Notes: generated by a model from the letters alone, not told the origin. Shown: positions 12,068 through 24,035, counted from the first letter of the stretch. The stretch: 64,000 nucleotides of DNA from Pisaster brevispinus (GCA_023634235.1 JAMKCF010000020.1:310001-374000); one strand, 5' to 3'. Numbers and translations: made by a program.

Positions 12068-12379
12068 ATGGGGCAATGTGGCCCGCGTGTCAGACTTGTC
12101 TGCGCTTGGGTCCCGTTCACCGGAAAACGATCTTTTAGGTTTCTTATGCAAAGGCATTACTTGAAGCTGAATCGTGAAGGAAACAAGGCTACCCATTCGC
12201 CTGAAACCACGTTTTTAAGGTTCTTGTGCAAATGCATTACTTCGGGAAATCACTATGTAGCAAACAACAAACCTGTTGGGGTTGCAATGAAGCTCGAATT
12301 GAAGCTGAATGGGGAAAGGTGTAGAAAAGAAAAAATAAATTTGTCATGGGTGTGCATGAAGAGCCAAAATGAACAATAA
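12068..12379 (+). CDS. small ORF in array unit 4 (103 aa)
   Basis: This is the unit 4 copy of the same ORF. A six-base in-frame insertion adds two residues in the middle. It ends at the AATAAA-bearing segment as in units 1 and 2. Function unknown. Confidence 0.3.
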   Translation: MGQCGPRVRLVCAWVPFTGKRSFRFLMQRHYLKLNREGNKATHSPETTFLRFLCKCITSGNHYVANNKPVGVAMKLELKLNGERCRKEKINLSWVCMKSQNEQ

Positions 12380-12766
12380 AGTCATATCCAATATTTATTT
12401 ACTATTTTAGCCCAACAAAAGCATTCAGTATTAAAAAGACACAACAAATGTTAGTACAATAGCATAGACCAAAATTTAAATCGTCTACCCAAAATTATTA
12501 TGCGCTACTAAAGCGCAATTGTGGCATGCACTGAGATGTTATCAGCGGAAAGCAGGCATAGTAACAGATTAATGATTCGTTTTGAATTCATAATTCGTTT
12601 TGAATTCATAATTCGTTTCGAATTCATAATTCGTTTCGAATTCATAATTCGTTTCGAATTCATAATTCTTTGATAAGTGTGGCAGTTCGTGTTACGTACT
12701 AACTTATTAACTTATACCGCATTTAATATTTTATCGCAACAAAAATTACATACAGGGTATTAAAAA

Positions 12767-14146
12767 GGTTTTTTTTTAACAATTATGATTTTAATACAAC
12801 AGTATAGACCAATCTTTACTTACTAACTTGTGAGACCTGTGGTGTGATCGCTTTACTTACTAAACTGTGAGACCTGTGGTGTGCATGATTGCTTTGCGTA
12901 CTAACTTGTGAGACCTGGACTCAATTTCACGACTCTGCTTACCGTAAGCAAAAAAACGGCGCTTACGGAAGCAGAGAATTCCGTGCTTACGTCAAGCGTA
13001 TTTCGGGGTTAGCAGAGAATTTCGGCGTTTTCTCGTGTGTACTTCACGTAACTAGGCATTCTTCGCTTACACAGCTAGCGCAGAAATTTGATGCTTGCAA
13101 AAAAAGCGGAGAATGGTGACAGTAAGCATGGATTTCGGCAGTAACCAGAGCCATGTAACTGGGCTCATTTGTTTAAATGAGGGATGGTTCACTTTATACG
13201 CTAAGTTGTGAGACCCAGGCCCGAATACATGGCTCTGCTTACCAAAAGCAAATAATCAACGCTTACGGCAGCAAGTTCCGTGCTTACGTCAAGCGTATTT
13301 CAGGGGTTAGTAGAGAATTTCGGCTTGTGCGCGTGTGTACTTGATGTAACTAGGCAATTATTATAGTCAATGTTTCGCGGCACTTTTTGATTGAATTGTT
13401 TTACGCTTATCCGAACCGTAAAAATTTAAACGTTTAACCGGTTGATCGGTTGGTTAGTTTTTTTTTTAACAATTATGATTTTAATACAACAGCATAGACC
13501 AATCTTTACTTACTAACTTGTGAGACCTGTGGTGTGATCGCTTTACTTACTAAACTGTGAGACCTGTGGTGTGCATGATTGCTTTGCGTACTAACTTGTG
13601 AGACCTGGACTCAATTTCACGACTCTGCTTACCGTAAGCAAAAAAACAGCGCTTACGGAAGCAGAGAATTCCGTGCTTACGTCAAGCGTATTTCGGGGTT
13701 AGCAGAGAATTTCGGCGTTTTCTCGTGTGTACTTCACGTAACTAGGCATTCTTCGCTTACACAGCTAGCGCAGAAATTCGACGCTTGCAAAAAAAGCGGA
13801 GAATGGTGACAGTAAGCATGGATTTCGGCAGTAACCAGAGCCATGTAACTGGGCTCATTTGTTTAAATGAGGGATGGTTCACTTTATACGCTAAGTTGTG
13901 AGACCCAGGCCCGAATACATGGCTCTGCTTACCAAAAGCAAATAATCAACGCTTACGGCAGCAAGTTCCGTGCTTACGTCAAGCGTATTTCAGGGGTTAG
14001 TAGAGAATTTCGGCTTGTGCGCGTGTGTACTTGATGTAACTAGGCAATTATTATAGTCAAGGTTTCGCGGCACTTTTTGATTGAATTGTTTTACGCTTAT
14101 CCGAAACGTAAAAATTTAAACGTTTAACCGGTTGATCGGTTGGTTA
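12767..14146 (+). repeat. 690-bp tandem duplication in unit 4
   Basis: Positions 12767-13456 and 13457-14146 are near-identical direct copies. At the junction the sequence GGTTGGTTA jumps to the poly-T preceding AACAATTATG, whereas intact units continue GGTTGGTTAACCGTG. Confidence 0.85.
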
Positions 14147-14369
14147 ACCGTGTAACCGTCACAGGCTTAGTATACATGCTAACTTGTGAGACATGTTCCT
14201 CGATAACAAAATTTAGAATAAAAAAAACGTTAACACATCTGCGGTTGTGATCAAAAGCATTGCCTCTTCAGTGCAACATTATTTGGCTCTGCACAATCAT
14301 CCTGCAAAATAAATGTGCATTCGAATTGTTGTGGAACGCCCTCTAGCGTTCAATGTTTCTTGCATTTAA

Positions 14370-15123
14370 CCCTTTCAATACCATTGTCGAGTTTACTCGA
14401 CCGTGCGCTGTGTGTGCTTCCGTACCAATGTCGAGTTTACTCGACAAAAAAAGTTGTGGCCTTTGAGACCCTGTATTTATTTTGTTTGGCGCCCTCTGTT
14501 GTTGACCCTTACATAGACGGGTAGCTTGTTTATTGAGCTTTCCAATGGTGTGTATTGTATAGGGGGTCGCCATTACGATTTTCCGAGAAAAACTACGTTG
14601 TGTGCTGCAGTACTTCCAGATTTCACGCTTCCGTTTTCGCGACAAAAAATCACCATCATGGCTGTTCGTGACTTGTAGGTTTTGGTTGAAATATTTGTCG
14701 TTAGTGACTATGAATTGGACTTGAAAATATGTGAAGAAGAACCTAGTGAAGATTCGGATGAAACTCGTGATGTTTCGTCGCAAGGTACGTTCAATGATGG
14801 CAGTGATCCTGACGATATACCGGTAGCTGGACCGAGCACTGCAACCCTTCAACGCCGTTGGCATGGGCATGGGCTCGGCGGACCTCGACCCATTCTTGCC
14901 GATCGAGGTGGCAAAGGACATGAAGATAATATATAAAAATTTGACATCATATGAAAGATCATTTCATTAGCTACAAATTGTATGCACAAAGTTTTTCCAC
15001 AAAAATATGTCTTCACACAGAAAATCAAGATTGAAAAAAAGTGAACACTGCACTTTGCTTTTTGTGTGAAAAAATGCGGTACACAGCAGTGTGACCCCTG
15101 TAAACAATGCGGTATTGAAAGGG
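14370..15123 (+). mobile_element. non-autonomous piggyBac-type element
   Basis: The 754-bp insert has perfect 13-bp inverted ends (CCCTTTCAATACC / GGTATTGAAAGGG) and is flanked by TTAA on both sides (14366-14369 and 15124-15127). These are the diagnostic features of piggyBac transposons. Two copies of the hairpin GTCGAGTTTACTCGAC lie just inside the left end. Units 1, 2, 3 and 5 show the single-TTAA empty site (TGCATTTAATACC). A frame at about 14682-14936 has an acidic stretch like piggyBac transposase N termini but no good start, so it is probably a transposase remnant. Confidence 0.9.
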
Positions 15124-15567
15124 TTAATACCTCAAGCACAGTTTTCATATAACAAAGACTATGAGCCTGATTGGAAACGATAATTATGTGCATTTCAAGT
15201 TCTTTTCAGTTATAGACTCATTGAGCACTGAATATTGAACTTGGGTTACCGTGACCCCATGTTAACCTTTACTTCCGGGTAAACCAGTGTGGGACCATAT
15301 CTCAAGAACTACACAACCCAATTCCATTTCTTTTCAGTTATTAGATCCTTTGAACATTGAAGATTGAACTTGGGTTACCGTGACCCCATGTTGACCTTTA
15401 CTTACGGGTTAACCGGAAGTGGGACCATATCTGAAGAACTAAACACCCAATTTTCAATTTCTTTTCAGTTATAGACCCCTTGTGCATTGAAGATTGAACT
15501 TGGGTTTAATCAAAGCACAACAAAACGGAACAGCTTTGTGTTTGTTCACAAACACCTCAATGTCTAG

Positions 15568-18538
15568 TTATTATTATTATTCTTTGTTTCCGCCTAAATC
15601 CCATAGCATTTGTACACGTTTTTTCTTTAAGCCCAATATCCTAGAGCGTAAATAGGAAAGAGTTGAATCATATATCAAATTGAAGCTTAGTACATAAGCT
15701 TGACTCTTAAAGTAAAAAATATTAAAATTCTTAATTAATTAGCCACTTTACAGCGAGGTGAATATTTAATTAGCCAATCTTGAAAGCACCATAACTCAAA
15801 AAGTATACCCCCGATCGTCAAACTTGTTTCAGTTTTAGACTTCTGAGATACTTAAGATGTGCTTTCCGGCCTTAAATGTGGAACGACGTCACAATTACGT
15901 CATCTATTGCGCATTTTCGCCCGTGTACAAAACACATGGGATGCTTTTTAAACAATTGAGGGCGCTATACCAGTTTAACGGTGCTCTTGCTTGCTTTTTT
16001 TAAACTGGATCAAGTCGTAAACCCAAATGACCCTGTTACTGCGTGTTTTGTATGTAGAGTGTATTATAAAGAGTCATTCCTGCGCCGACTAGCACAAGTC
16101 TACGTTCATTCACAAGAATCAAGAGGAATTTTTCTTGCTCTCAGCGCAGAGCGACGTGTCCGATCAGATCATGTTGTTATTCAGCGTGAACGTTGAAAAT
16201 CGAACGCCGTGTGTTGAGTCGATGTTGCCCGCGCGTGTCCGACTTGTCTGCGCTTGGGTCCCGTTCACCGGAAAACGATCTTTTAGGTTTCTTATGAAAA
16301 GGCATTACTTGAAGCTGAATCGTGAAGGAAACAAGGCTACCCATTCGCCTGAAACCACGTTTTTAAGGTTCTTGTGCGAATGCATTACTTCGGGAAATCA
16401 CTATGTAGCAAACAACAAACCTGTTGGGGGTTGCAATGAGGCTCGAATTGTAGCTGAATGGGGAAAGGTGTAGAAAAGAAAAAATACATTTTTCATGGGT
16501 GTGCATGAAGAGTCAAAATGAACAATAAAGTCATATCCAATATTTACTATTTTAGCCCAACAAAAACATTCAGTATTAAAAAGTAACAACAAATGTTAGT
16601 ACAATAGCATAGACCAAAATTTAAATCGTCTACCCAAAATTATTATGTGTTACTAAAGCGCAGTTGTGGCATGCACTGAGATGTTATCAGCGGAAAGCAG
16701 GCGTAGTAACAGATTAATGATTCGTTTTGAATTAATAATTCGTTTTGAATTAATAATTCGTTTCGAATTCATAATTCGTTTCGAATTTATAATTCTTTGA
16801 TAAGAGTGGTTCGTGTTACGTACTAACGTACTAACGCATTTAATATTTTATCGCAACAAAAATTACATACACGATATTAAAAAGTTTTTTGTTTTTTTTT
16901 GCAATTATGATTTTAATACAACAGCATAGACCAACCTGTGGTATGATCGCTTTACTAAATTGTGAGACCTGTGGTGGTGTGATTTTTTTGCGTACTAAAT
17001 TGTGAAACCGTTTCCATGATATACAGTCTTGTGTGGTTTGCGTACAAACTTGTGAGACCTGGACCCAATTTCATGACTCTGCTTACCGTAAGCAAAAAAA
17101 CGACGCTTACGGGTGCAGAGAATTCCGTGCTTACGTCAAGCGTATTTCAGGGTTTAGCAGAGAATTTCGGCTTTTTCTCGTGTGTACTTCACGTAACTAG
17201 GCATTCTTTGCTTACACAGCTAGCGCAGAAATTTGACGCTTGCAAAATAAGCGGAGAATGGTGACCGTAAGCATGGATTTCGGCAGTTACCAGAGCCATG
17301 TAATTGGGCTCATTTGTTTAAATGAGGGGTAGTTCACTTTATACACTAAGTTGTGAGACCCAGGCCCAAATACATGGCTCTGCTTACCAAAAGCAAAGAG
17401 TCAACGCTTACGGAAGCAGATAATTCCGTGCTTACGTCAAGCGTATTTCAGGGGTTAGCAGAGAATTTTGGCTTGTGCGCGTGTGTACTTGACGTAACTA
17501 GGCAACTATTATAGTCAATGTTTCGCGGCACTTTTTGATTGAATTGTTTTACGCTTATCCGAACCGTAAAACGTAAACGTTTAACCGGTTGATCGGTTGG
17601 TTAACTGTGTAACTGTCACAGGCTTAGTATACATGCTAACTTGTGAGACATGTTCCTCGATAACAAAATTTCGAGTAAAAAAAACGTTAGCACATCTGCG
17701 GTTGTGATCAAAAACATTGCATCTTCAGTGCAACATTATTTGGCTCTGCACAATTATCCTGCAAAATAAATGTGCAATCGAATTGTTGTGGAACGCTCTC
17801 TAGCGTTCATTGTTCTTGCATTTAATACCTCAAGCACAGTTTTCATAATTATAACAAAGACTATGAGCCTGATTGGAAACGATATTTATGTGCACTTCAA
17901 GTTCTTTTCAGTTATAGACTCATTGAGCATTGAAGATTGAACTTGGGTTACCGTGACCCCATGTTAACCTTTACTTCCGGGTCAACCAGAAGTGGGACCA
18001 TAACTCAAGAACTACACAACCGATGTTCCATTTCTTTTCAGTTATTAGATCCTTTGAACATTGAAGATTGAACTTGGGTTAACGTGACCAAATGTTGACC
18101 TTTACTTCTGGGTCAACCGGAAGTGGGACCATATCTCAAGAACTACACAACCGATTTTCTTTTTTTTCAGTTTTAGACCCCTTGTGCACGGTCATACTAA
18201 TTAGCGTCAACAGGCCCATTTCACGACAACACAAGACAACTAAAGACAACAAGTTTAAAATACCATATAACGAAGACTATGACACAATCCAATTCCATTT
18301 CTTTTCAGTTATTAGATCCTTTGAACATTGAAGATTGAACTTGGGTTACCGTGACCCCATGTTGACCTTTACTTACGGTTCAACCGGAAGTGGGACCATA
18401 TCTAAAGAACTAAACACCCTATCTTCAATTTCTTTTCAGTTATAGACCCCTTGTGCATTCAAGATTGAACTTGGGTTGAATCAAAGCACAACAAAACGGA
18501 ACAGCTTTGTGTTTGTTCACAAACACCTCAATGTCTAG
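15568..18538 (+). mobile_element. array unit 5 (terminal unit)
   Basis: This is a diverged headless unit. Its cassette ORF is frameshifted by an extra G in CTGTTGGGGG (about 16423-16432). A fragment of a hAT-like element (18189-18262) splits its 3' sub-repeats. Its CTAG (18535-18538) borders TTTCTTG, the resumed flanking duplication, so this is the right edge of the array. Confidence 0.7.
18189..18262 (+). mobile_element. fragment of a hAT-like MITE in unit 5
   Basis: CGGTCATACTAATTAGCGTC and the following bases match the terminal inverted repeat of the complete element at 44887-45600. Only one end is present, inserted between sub-repeats of unit 5. Confidence 0.65.
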
Positions 18539-19340
18539 TTTCTTGTTTTTACAAATTGCAAGGGGATTGGGAGCACCAAAGGGAAGGCAAGCAGGCAAAG
18601 GTTTTGAAGGAGTACATGGGGTGGGTGGGGCTGGGGTACTGCTTATGTTACTGTTATGATAGCACAAACTTTTTTTATGTGAGGATAGAATCAGTGTACA
18701 TGTTTTAGAAGCTTGTAATCTATTTTCATTTGTAAAGGATGGCAGCTTGTACATCAACCTTTTGTATCCAACTACTACAGCCTGGGGGAATACTGTATGT
18801 ATGTAATACAATTTACAACTGATGTGATACATTATACTACCAAGGTCATAAATCATGTAACAAACAAATTCAGCCATCTGAGCAGACATCTACTTAAAAA
18901 AAAAGAAGTATTATTTATTGTGTAATAAAAGTGCACCCATTGAAATTAATAATTGAACAGGGGAGCTGGTTTCCAGTCAACATGGTACCCTTTGCACTTT
19001 GCCACCTCCCACGCAATGCACTTGTAATCAAGTCACATATTCTGCATAAAGTTTACCAGGCTAAAATCATGAATCCGTAAGAGCTCTTCGACATTGCATA
19101 GAGTGTGTTTCATAAAAAATTATGTGTGTATTAAATCACCAAAACAATGTAGATAGAAGTATCAGCACACAACTGAATAGTGTCAACATGGGCATATGGG
19201 GACTCTTCAGATATGGGTTAGGGTTGGAGTTTTGCTTTCTCTATCCACTTTTTTCCCTTCTTGATGTTCCCAAATTTTTTCCAGACTGTTTTGCTTGACT
19301 TTGGGAGGACAGTTGCTCCCCAACCCCTCCTGCCCACGAT
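18539..19340 (+). repeat. direct segmental duplication, copy B, right part
   Basis: This continues copy B after the transposon array and aligns with about 1856-2560 of copy A. No coding exon is evident. Confidence 0.6.
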
Positions 19341-19659
19341 GAATATCAATATAGAGTATTACAAAATAAGTGTCCTTTGGCAGGTTTTGCATTCTATAAG
19401 CTTATGTGATGCTATCACTCTACATGTTTATATGTTTTTTTATTTTACAAGGAAAAATAGAATCACAAAATAATGCCTTTTTTTACGCATAATTTTATTG
19501 GCACTACAATCAATTCAATCAAACTTTATCTATGAATATATGATGCCCTAATATTATGATTTTTTAAAATATAATCTATGCTAACAAATGTAACTTTAAA
19601 AGGCTGGTAATGCATATAATAAAGACTGAAAACGTGTAAATGAGCTTGTCTGAATGTAT

Positions 19660-20270
19660 GGCTTCAGCAGTGGGTATAGTCAGAACCAAAAGGCTGATTC
19701 TTCAATGTTATCACTGCAGCCAACAGCCATATAGCCGTAGCCAAATTGGTGGCTTCAGCAGTGGGTATAGTCAGAACCAACAGGCTGATTCTTGTTATCA
19801 CTGCAGCCAACAGCCATATAGCCGTAGCCAAATTGGTGGCTTTGGCAATGGGTAGTAGGGTCAGAACCAACAGGCTGATTCTTCAATGTTATCACTGTAG
19901 CCAACAGCCATAGCTGTAGCCAAATTGATGGTTTCAGCAGTGGGTATAGTCAGAACCAGCAGGCTGATTCTTCAATGTCATCACTGCAGCCAACAGCCAT
20001 AGCTGTAGCCAAATTGATGGTTTCAGCAGTGGGTATAGTCAGAACCAGCAGGCTGATTCTTCAATGTCATCACTGCAGCCAACAGCCATAGCTGTAGCCA
20101 AATTGATGGTTTCAGCAGTGGGTATAGTCAGAACCAACAGGCTGATTCTTCAATGTTATCACTGCAGCCAATAGCCATATAGCCGTAGCCAAATTGGTGG
20201 CTTCAGCAGTGGGATGGTCAGAGCGGACCAGGCTTTTTCCTTAACATTATCACTGCAGCCAACAGCATAA
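19660..20270 (+). repeat. 89-91 bp minisatellite, about seven copies
   Basis: AGGCTGATTCTTCAATGT recurs at about 89-91 bp spacing (near 19692, 19783, 19873, 19962, 20051, 20140). Each unit holds ACTGCAGCCAACAGCCATA and (C/T)GTAGCCAAATTG. The short ORFs across it are spurious. Confidence 0.85.
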
Positions 20271-20917
20271 GAGAGTTGCTTGATTCGGACATGGCCTTAA
20301 ATAAAACACTAATAATCATGAAATACAAGGCAAAAAGCTAATTTGAAAACCAAAGATCGTATAGTGCCACAGATTGGCAGCGGATGTATAGCCTATTGGA
20401 AGAATGTAAAGTACCGGCTTGGTTGCCATTCCAGTTAGGAAATGTTTTGTTATACATGTAGCATTGAAAGCAATGCTCAATATCAGCCCTGATCCATGGT
20501 TACTCATCTGCTTACTGGAATGGCGTCCGGTGCATACTTCAAATTTCAGCCTGAGTATGCACATTATCCGCCTGCGGCTCTATACAATCTGATAAAAACT
20601 GTTAGGCCGGCATAAATTGATTCAAAGCAGGGCAACTGTTATGATTATTCAATATTTAAAACAAAACACATCATGCAGCGTACAAATAACTTTACAAAAC
20701 AAAATTTATATATTTTTTAAATACATGAAATTTTTAGCTGCTTAAAAAATGTTAAAACTTGGTATTTGTTTGTTCTCATGCTTTTTACTTTGCTTTGTTC
20801 TTGTTTGCATACAATTAAGCTTACTAAGCCACATTAGACAGTAAAAAAATACAACACCTTTGTTTTGGAAAAGATTGGCCTAATCTGAAGTGTGTAATTT
20901 TCAACAAGTACATTACA

Positions 20918-21085
20918 CTAACAACCATCTCGACTTTGACAGTGGTTCAGATGAGTTTGCCACAGGGGATTGCAACTGCTACAATCTTTACAAATACAAC
21001 CAGTGACTTCTTTTTCACAATTATAGACTGTGCAAGTCTGACACATATTTAAACATCCAAGACAAAGTTGGTCACAACAATACAT
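20918..21085 (-). CDS. cysteine-rich mini-ORF (55 aa)
   Basis: This reads from an ATG at 21085 to a TAG at 20918. It has 13 cysteines in 55 residues, many as CxxC pairs (Cys 8/11, 15/18, 32/35/38), suggesting a zinc- or disulphide-bonded fold. An in-frame stop lies two codons before the ATG and no splice acceptor is obvious, so it is either a very small protein or the relic of a Cys-rich domain such as the C-terminal finger of a transposase. No homologue is recognised. Confidence 0.28.
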   Translation of the reverse strand: MYCCDQLCLGCLNMCQTCTVYNCEKEVTGCICKDCSSCNPLWQTHLNHCQSRDGC

Positions 21086-21099
21086 TTTTTACGTGTTTA

Positions 21100-22050
21100 C
21101 AAATTATGTTTCTGTAAATACTTTTTAAAGGTTGTTTCACACTTGGTACTGACTCCCTCCAACAAAATTGTGTATTTTCTATCCAAAATGGTACTGATAA
21201 CAATCATTCTACAAATTATTTTGCCTGACATCTACCCCCCCCCCCGCCCCCCCCAGCTTTGTTAGAAGTGAATAAAAGTTTGTCAACAAATTTGAGTCTC
21301 CGAAACTCACCTCATTGTAAGCAATAAGAATTTGGCCAAACATATGTTCCTATTATCTTTAAATCTGTGTAATGGTCATACAAGTTCGGGCGTGTTTGGC
21401 AAACTGGAGTTTAAAAAAAAGCATCATCGCCCAAGATTTAAATTTGTTCAAAATTATTGTAATAAAAATAAAAAGTGTATTTATAACAAATTGCTTTGGG
21501 TAATTTCTTTGTCAAGAAATTTTTATAAACAGAACATAAAAAGGAGATTTGATCTCATAAAAAAATATAGATTCCGTTCAAGCCGTTTTCTCTTTCTTAA
21601 TACGCATAATCATGAAGCAGAAAAATGCCAATTATGAACTTCATAACTTTGAACTACATGAGTTTATAAGCTCGGAAACCGCGATTTTCTAATCAGTGCA
21701 CCTCATAAAAAGTAACCTGAATATTTTCAGCGCATGACTGTAACATATACAAAAAACTTCAAATACAATGCCTACAATGATTGTACTAATATTTTAACTT
21801 TAGGCTTAAGACCTCCATTAAATTGAGCGGCAACTGTCACAAGATAAATTTTTCCATGGTTTGAAAGTGCCAGCTGAAAATGATAAACCATCATATATTT
21901 TTCACATTCTGAGAGTCAAAATATTCTTTGTTTTCGTTTATGCAGTAGTTTGATGCTTTCGTTCAACTGCTAGTTGATTAAATTTAAGAGTTTTGTCCAT
22001 AATGACTGTTGATTAGGGAGGACAATTATTCCATGGTTTTAAAGTACCAG
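21100..22050. other. AT-rich non-coding stretch
   Basis: A poly-C run lies at 21235-21255 and an AT-rich 101-codon plus-strand frame at 21332-21637. That frame has a Lys/Phe/Asn-rich composition typical of AT-rich DNA and no recognised domain. Nothing else is supported. Confidence 0.5.
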
Positions 22051-22054
22051 CTGA

Positions 22055-22480
22055 AAATGATAATAATAATAATAATATATTGTATTTGTATAGCGCCTAC
22101 TGCAGGCCAGCCTCTAAGCGCTTAACATTCAGTATTTCCTGCAAGGTATTTGGGGCTACGTTTGAAGTATGAGACCTACTCCTTTACATAGCACCATGTA
22201 ATGGTTTACAAGGTGCTGTGGCGTAATATGCTGCCAATCAAACTTGGAACACTGGGGTGAACCCCTTCTCTTTTCGATAAGTGCACTGGGTCCTTTTTCG
22301 TGCGTTACACAACACACAGGACCAACGGCTTTACGTCCCATCCGAAGGATAAAGCAATCATGGTTAAGTGTCTTGCTTAAGGACACAAGTGTCACGACCG
22401 GGACTCGAACCCACACTCTGCTGATCAGAAACATCAGAGCTTGAGTCCAGTGATCTTATCCACTCGGCCACGACACGCCA
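22055..22480 (-). mobile_element. tRNA-Leu-derived SINE, copy 1
   Basis: Read on the minus strand it begins with a tRNA-Leu-like head. Box A is TGGCCGAGTGG near 22470-22460 and box B GGTTCGAGTCC near 22411-22401, with a CAA-like anticodon loop (GACTCAAGC). A unique body follows, and the tail has GCGCTATACAAATACAA and (ATT)n. Further copies are at 33870, 53690 and 60525. Confidence 0.85.
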
Positions 22481-22489
22481 ATATGATAA

Positions 22490-23200
22490 ATGATAAACCA
22501 TTATTGTTTTGCCTGATTAAAAAAAACTAAACATACATTATTACAGTTTAAACAATAATTTTATGATTTCCTTCAACTCATTACGGGAAAGCTCCATTAA
22601 AGAAAGAGGCTCAAATGAAACATCCTTTTTTTCTGACAACTCGCACCTTTTATGTCCATGTAACTGCTTTTCCAAACAGTGGACATAATTGGATCATGCC
22701 AAACCAGTGGGGCTGCTGACTGCCCCAGGCAGATTAACTGCTCATCCATTAAGTTTGATGACCCAAGTTATTCAATTTAAACACACCTTATGGGTTAAAA
22801 GGATGAATAGTTTCTGAGTTCTTGTGGTCTAAAATCATATTTTTTTTAATGGAGCTTTTCTGTATTGTGCCCAATAACTTAGTTGACTTCTTTTTCAAAG
22901 TTTTAAAATTATTGTTATAAAAATACATCAAGTGCATTAATGCTGGTCGGTAAATTATTTGTTTGTTAAATGCACCGACTTTAATACAGTTCTAACTCCA
23001 CCAAACACATTGACAATTGTTTTTCATGCAATATTGAAAAATTTCCAAATGGCGAGCAGTATTATACATGTATTTGTAATTGTCTTTCTCATTTATCCTT
23101 TAATTGAAACTTTACATTAAGACTAACCTTCCCCTAACCTTTATACATGTAATCTTAACCCTATACATGTATCTACCAACTCATTCTTGATGGTGTTGGC
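22490..23200. other. no gene seen
   Basis: Single-copy-looking AT-rich sequence with no ORF, repeat or splice pattern that I can support. Confidence 0.5.
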
Positions 23201-23387
23201 TCATGTCGAGCAATAAAATAGACCTTTGCGTTGACCACCACCCCTTACTGTCTCACATTGCACATTGTACCCAGCTGTGTGCACGCACGGTGCATTGCAA
23301 AGGATGAGCCAATGAACAACCATTTTTATCTCATTAACACTTGAGGGTTTACATAGTGGAAGGGTAATAGACATAAGAAAATGTTTG

Positions 23388-23690
23388 TGGTGACACCTTG
23401 TAGATAGATCTCTTTTGAGGGATAGTGGTGGTTCCAAAGAGAAGAACAGCCACCTTTTCATGAGATCCACTCCAGTTCCACACCACCGGTTTCCCCTCTC
23501 CATCACAGCCCAACGCAATCAGCACGTATGGCTCACCACACTCTTCCTTAAAACCCCCAGACCCAGGTGGAATCCAGCAGTCTCCTGACTATGGACAGAG
23601 TATACTGTTCAAAATGTTGAGCCTTCCGGTTCTTCTCAGAACCACCATCACTCCAAAGAGATCTTCTACAGGGTGTCACCGAGAGGGCGC
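23388..23690. mobile_element. foldback/MITE element
   Basis: The left arm near 23391-23450 (GGTGACACCTTGTAGATAGA...) is the imperfect inverse of the right arm near 23630-23681 (...CTACAGGGTGTCACC). The arms are about 55 bp with about 190 bp between them. A related single arm lies near 32490-32545. Confidence 0.55.
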
Positions 23691-24035
23691 TGTATTCCAG
23701 TGATGTCATGCGCACATGGAATATTGTCTCAACCCCAGGCCCCGTCCGATTTGGCAGCTACGGCTACAGATATGTCTAGATTACATGTGATGAAGTAGAG
23801 GACATCTTTAGCAACGTAGCCGTAGCAGTAGCACCAAATTGGGGTCCCATTAGAATCAGAATCCTAGGTAACACATGTACTGTAGCTGCTAGTAAACTTG
23901 TGTGACTTTAAAAAATAACAATAAATAGTACAAACATTTGTGAAGTTGGCTTTTATGAGACTTGCAAGTGTTTGTCATCATTCATAAATGTCCTTCTGTG
24001 GAGTACTCCAATATTCAGGTCAAAAAGTTGTAGTT

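Larger units (their letters stand above)
11404..15567 (+). mobile_element. array unit 4 (with internal duplication and piggyBac insertion)
   Basis: This is a headless unit enlarged by a 690-bp direct duplication (12767-13456 and 13457-14146) and by a 754-bp piggyBac-type element at TTAA. Without these two additions its length matches units 1 and 2. The cassette ORF is open, with an in-frame six-base insertion relative to units 1 and 2. Confidence 0.7.
3007..18538 (+). mobile_element. tandem array of five Helentron/Helitron2-like elements
   Basis: Five units of roughly 2.7-4.2 kb are joined head to tail. Each ends with the same signature: CGGAACAGCT, then a perfect hairpin GTGTTTGTTCACAAACAC, eight bases, then CTAG. 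The array starts with AGCTGTTCCG, which is the inverse of the CGGAACAGCT near the 3' end. An asymmetric inverted repeat, a 3' hairpin, a CTAG end and insertion in T-rich DNA are known hallmarks of Helentron/Helitron2 rolling-circle transposons. No Rep/helicase coding sequence is present, so the units are non-autonomous. Neighbouring units are joined by (ATT)n. A paralogous empty site lies near 1845-1870. Confidence 0.75.

Noticed and set aside
14343..14921. 192-codon minus-strand frame over the piggyBac element
   Set aside because: It crosses the left end of the transposon into array DNA and has no domain; coincidental.
19640..19870. Gly/Ser/Gln-rich frames on both strands
   Set aside because: By-product of the 90-bp minisatellite.
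22401..22471. tRNA-Leu-like sequence with boxes A and B
   Set aside because: It is the head of a dispersed SINE with a 3' body and ATT tail; mutated copies occur elsewhere, so it is not a functional tRNA gene.
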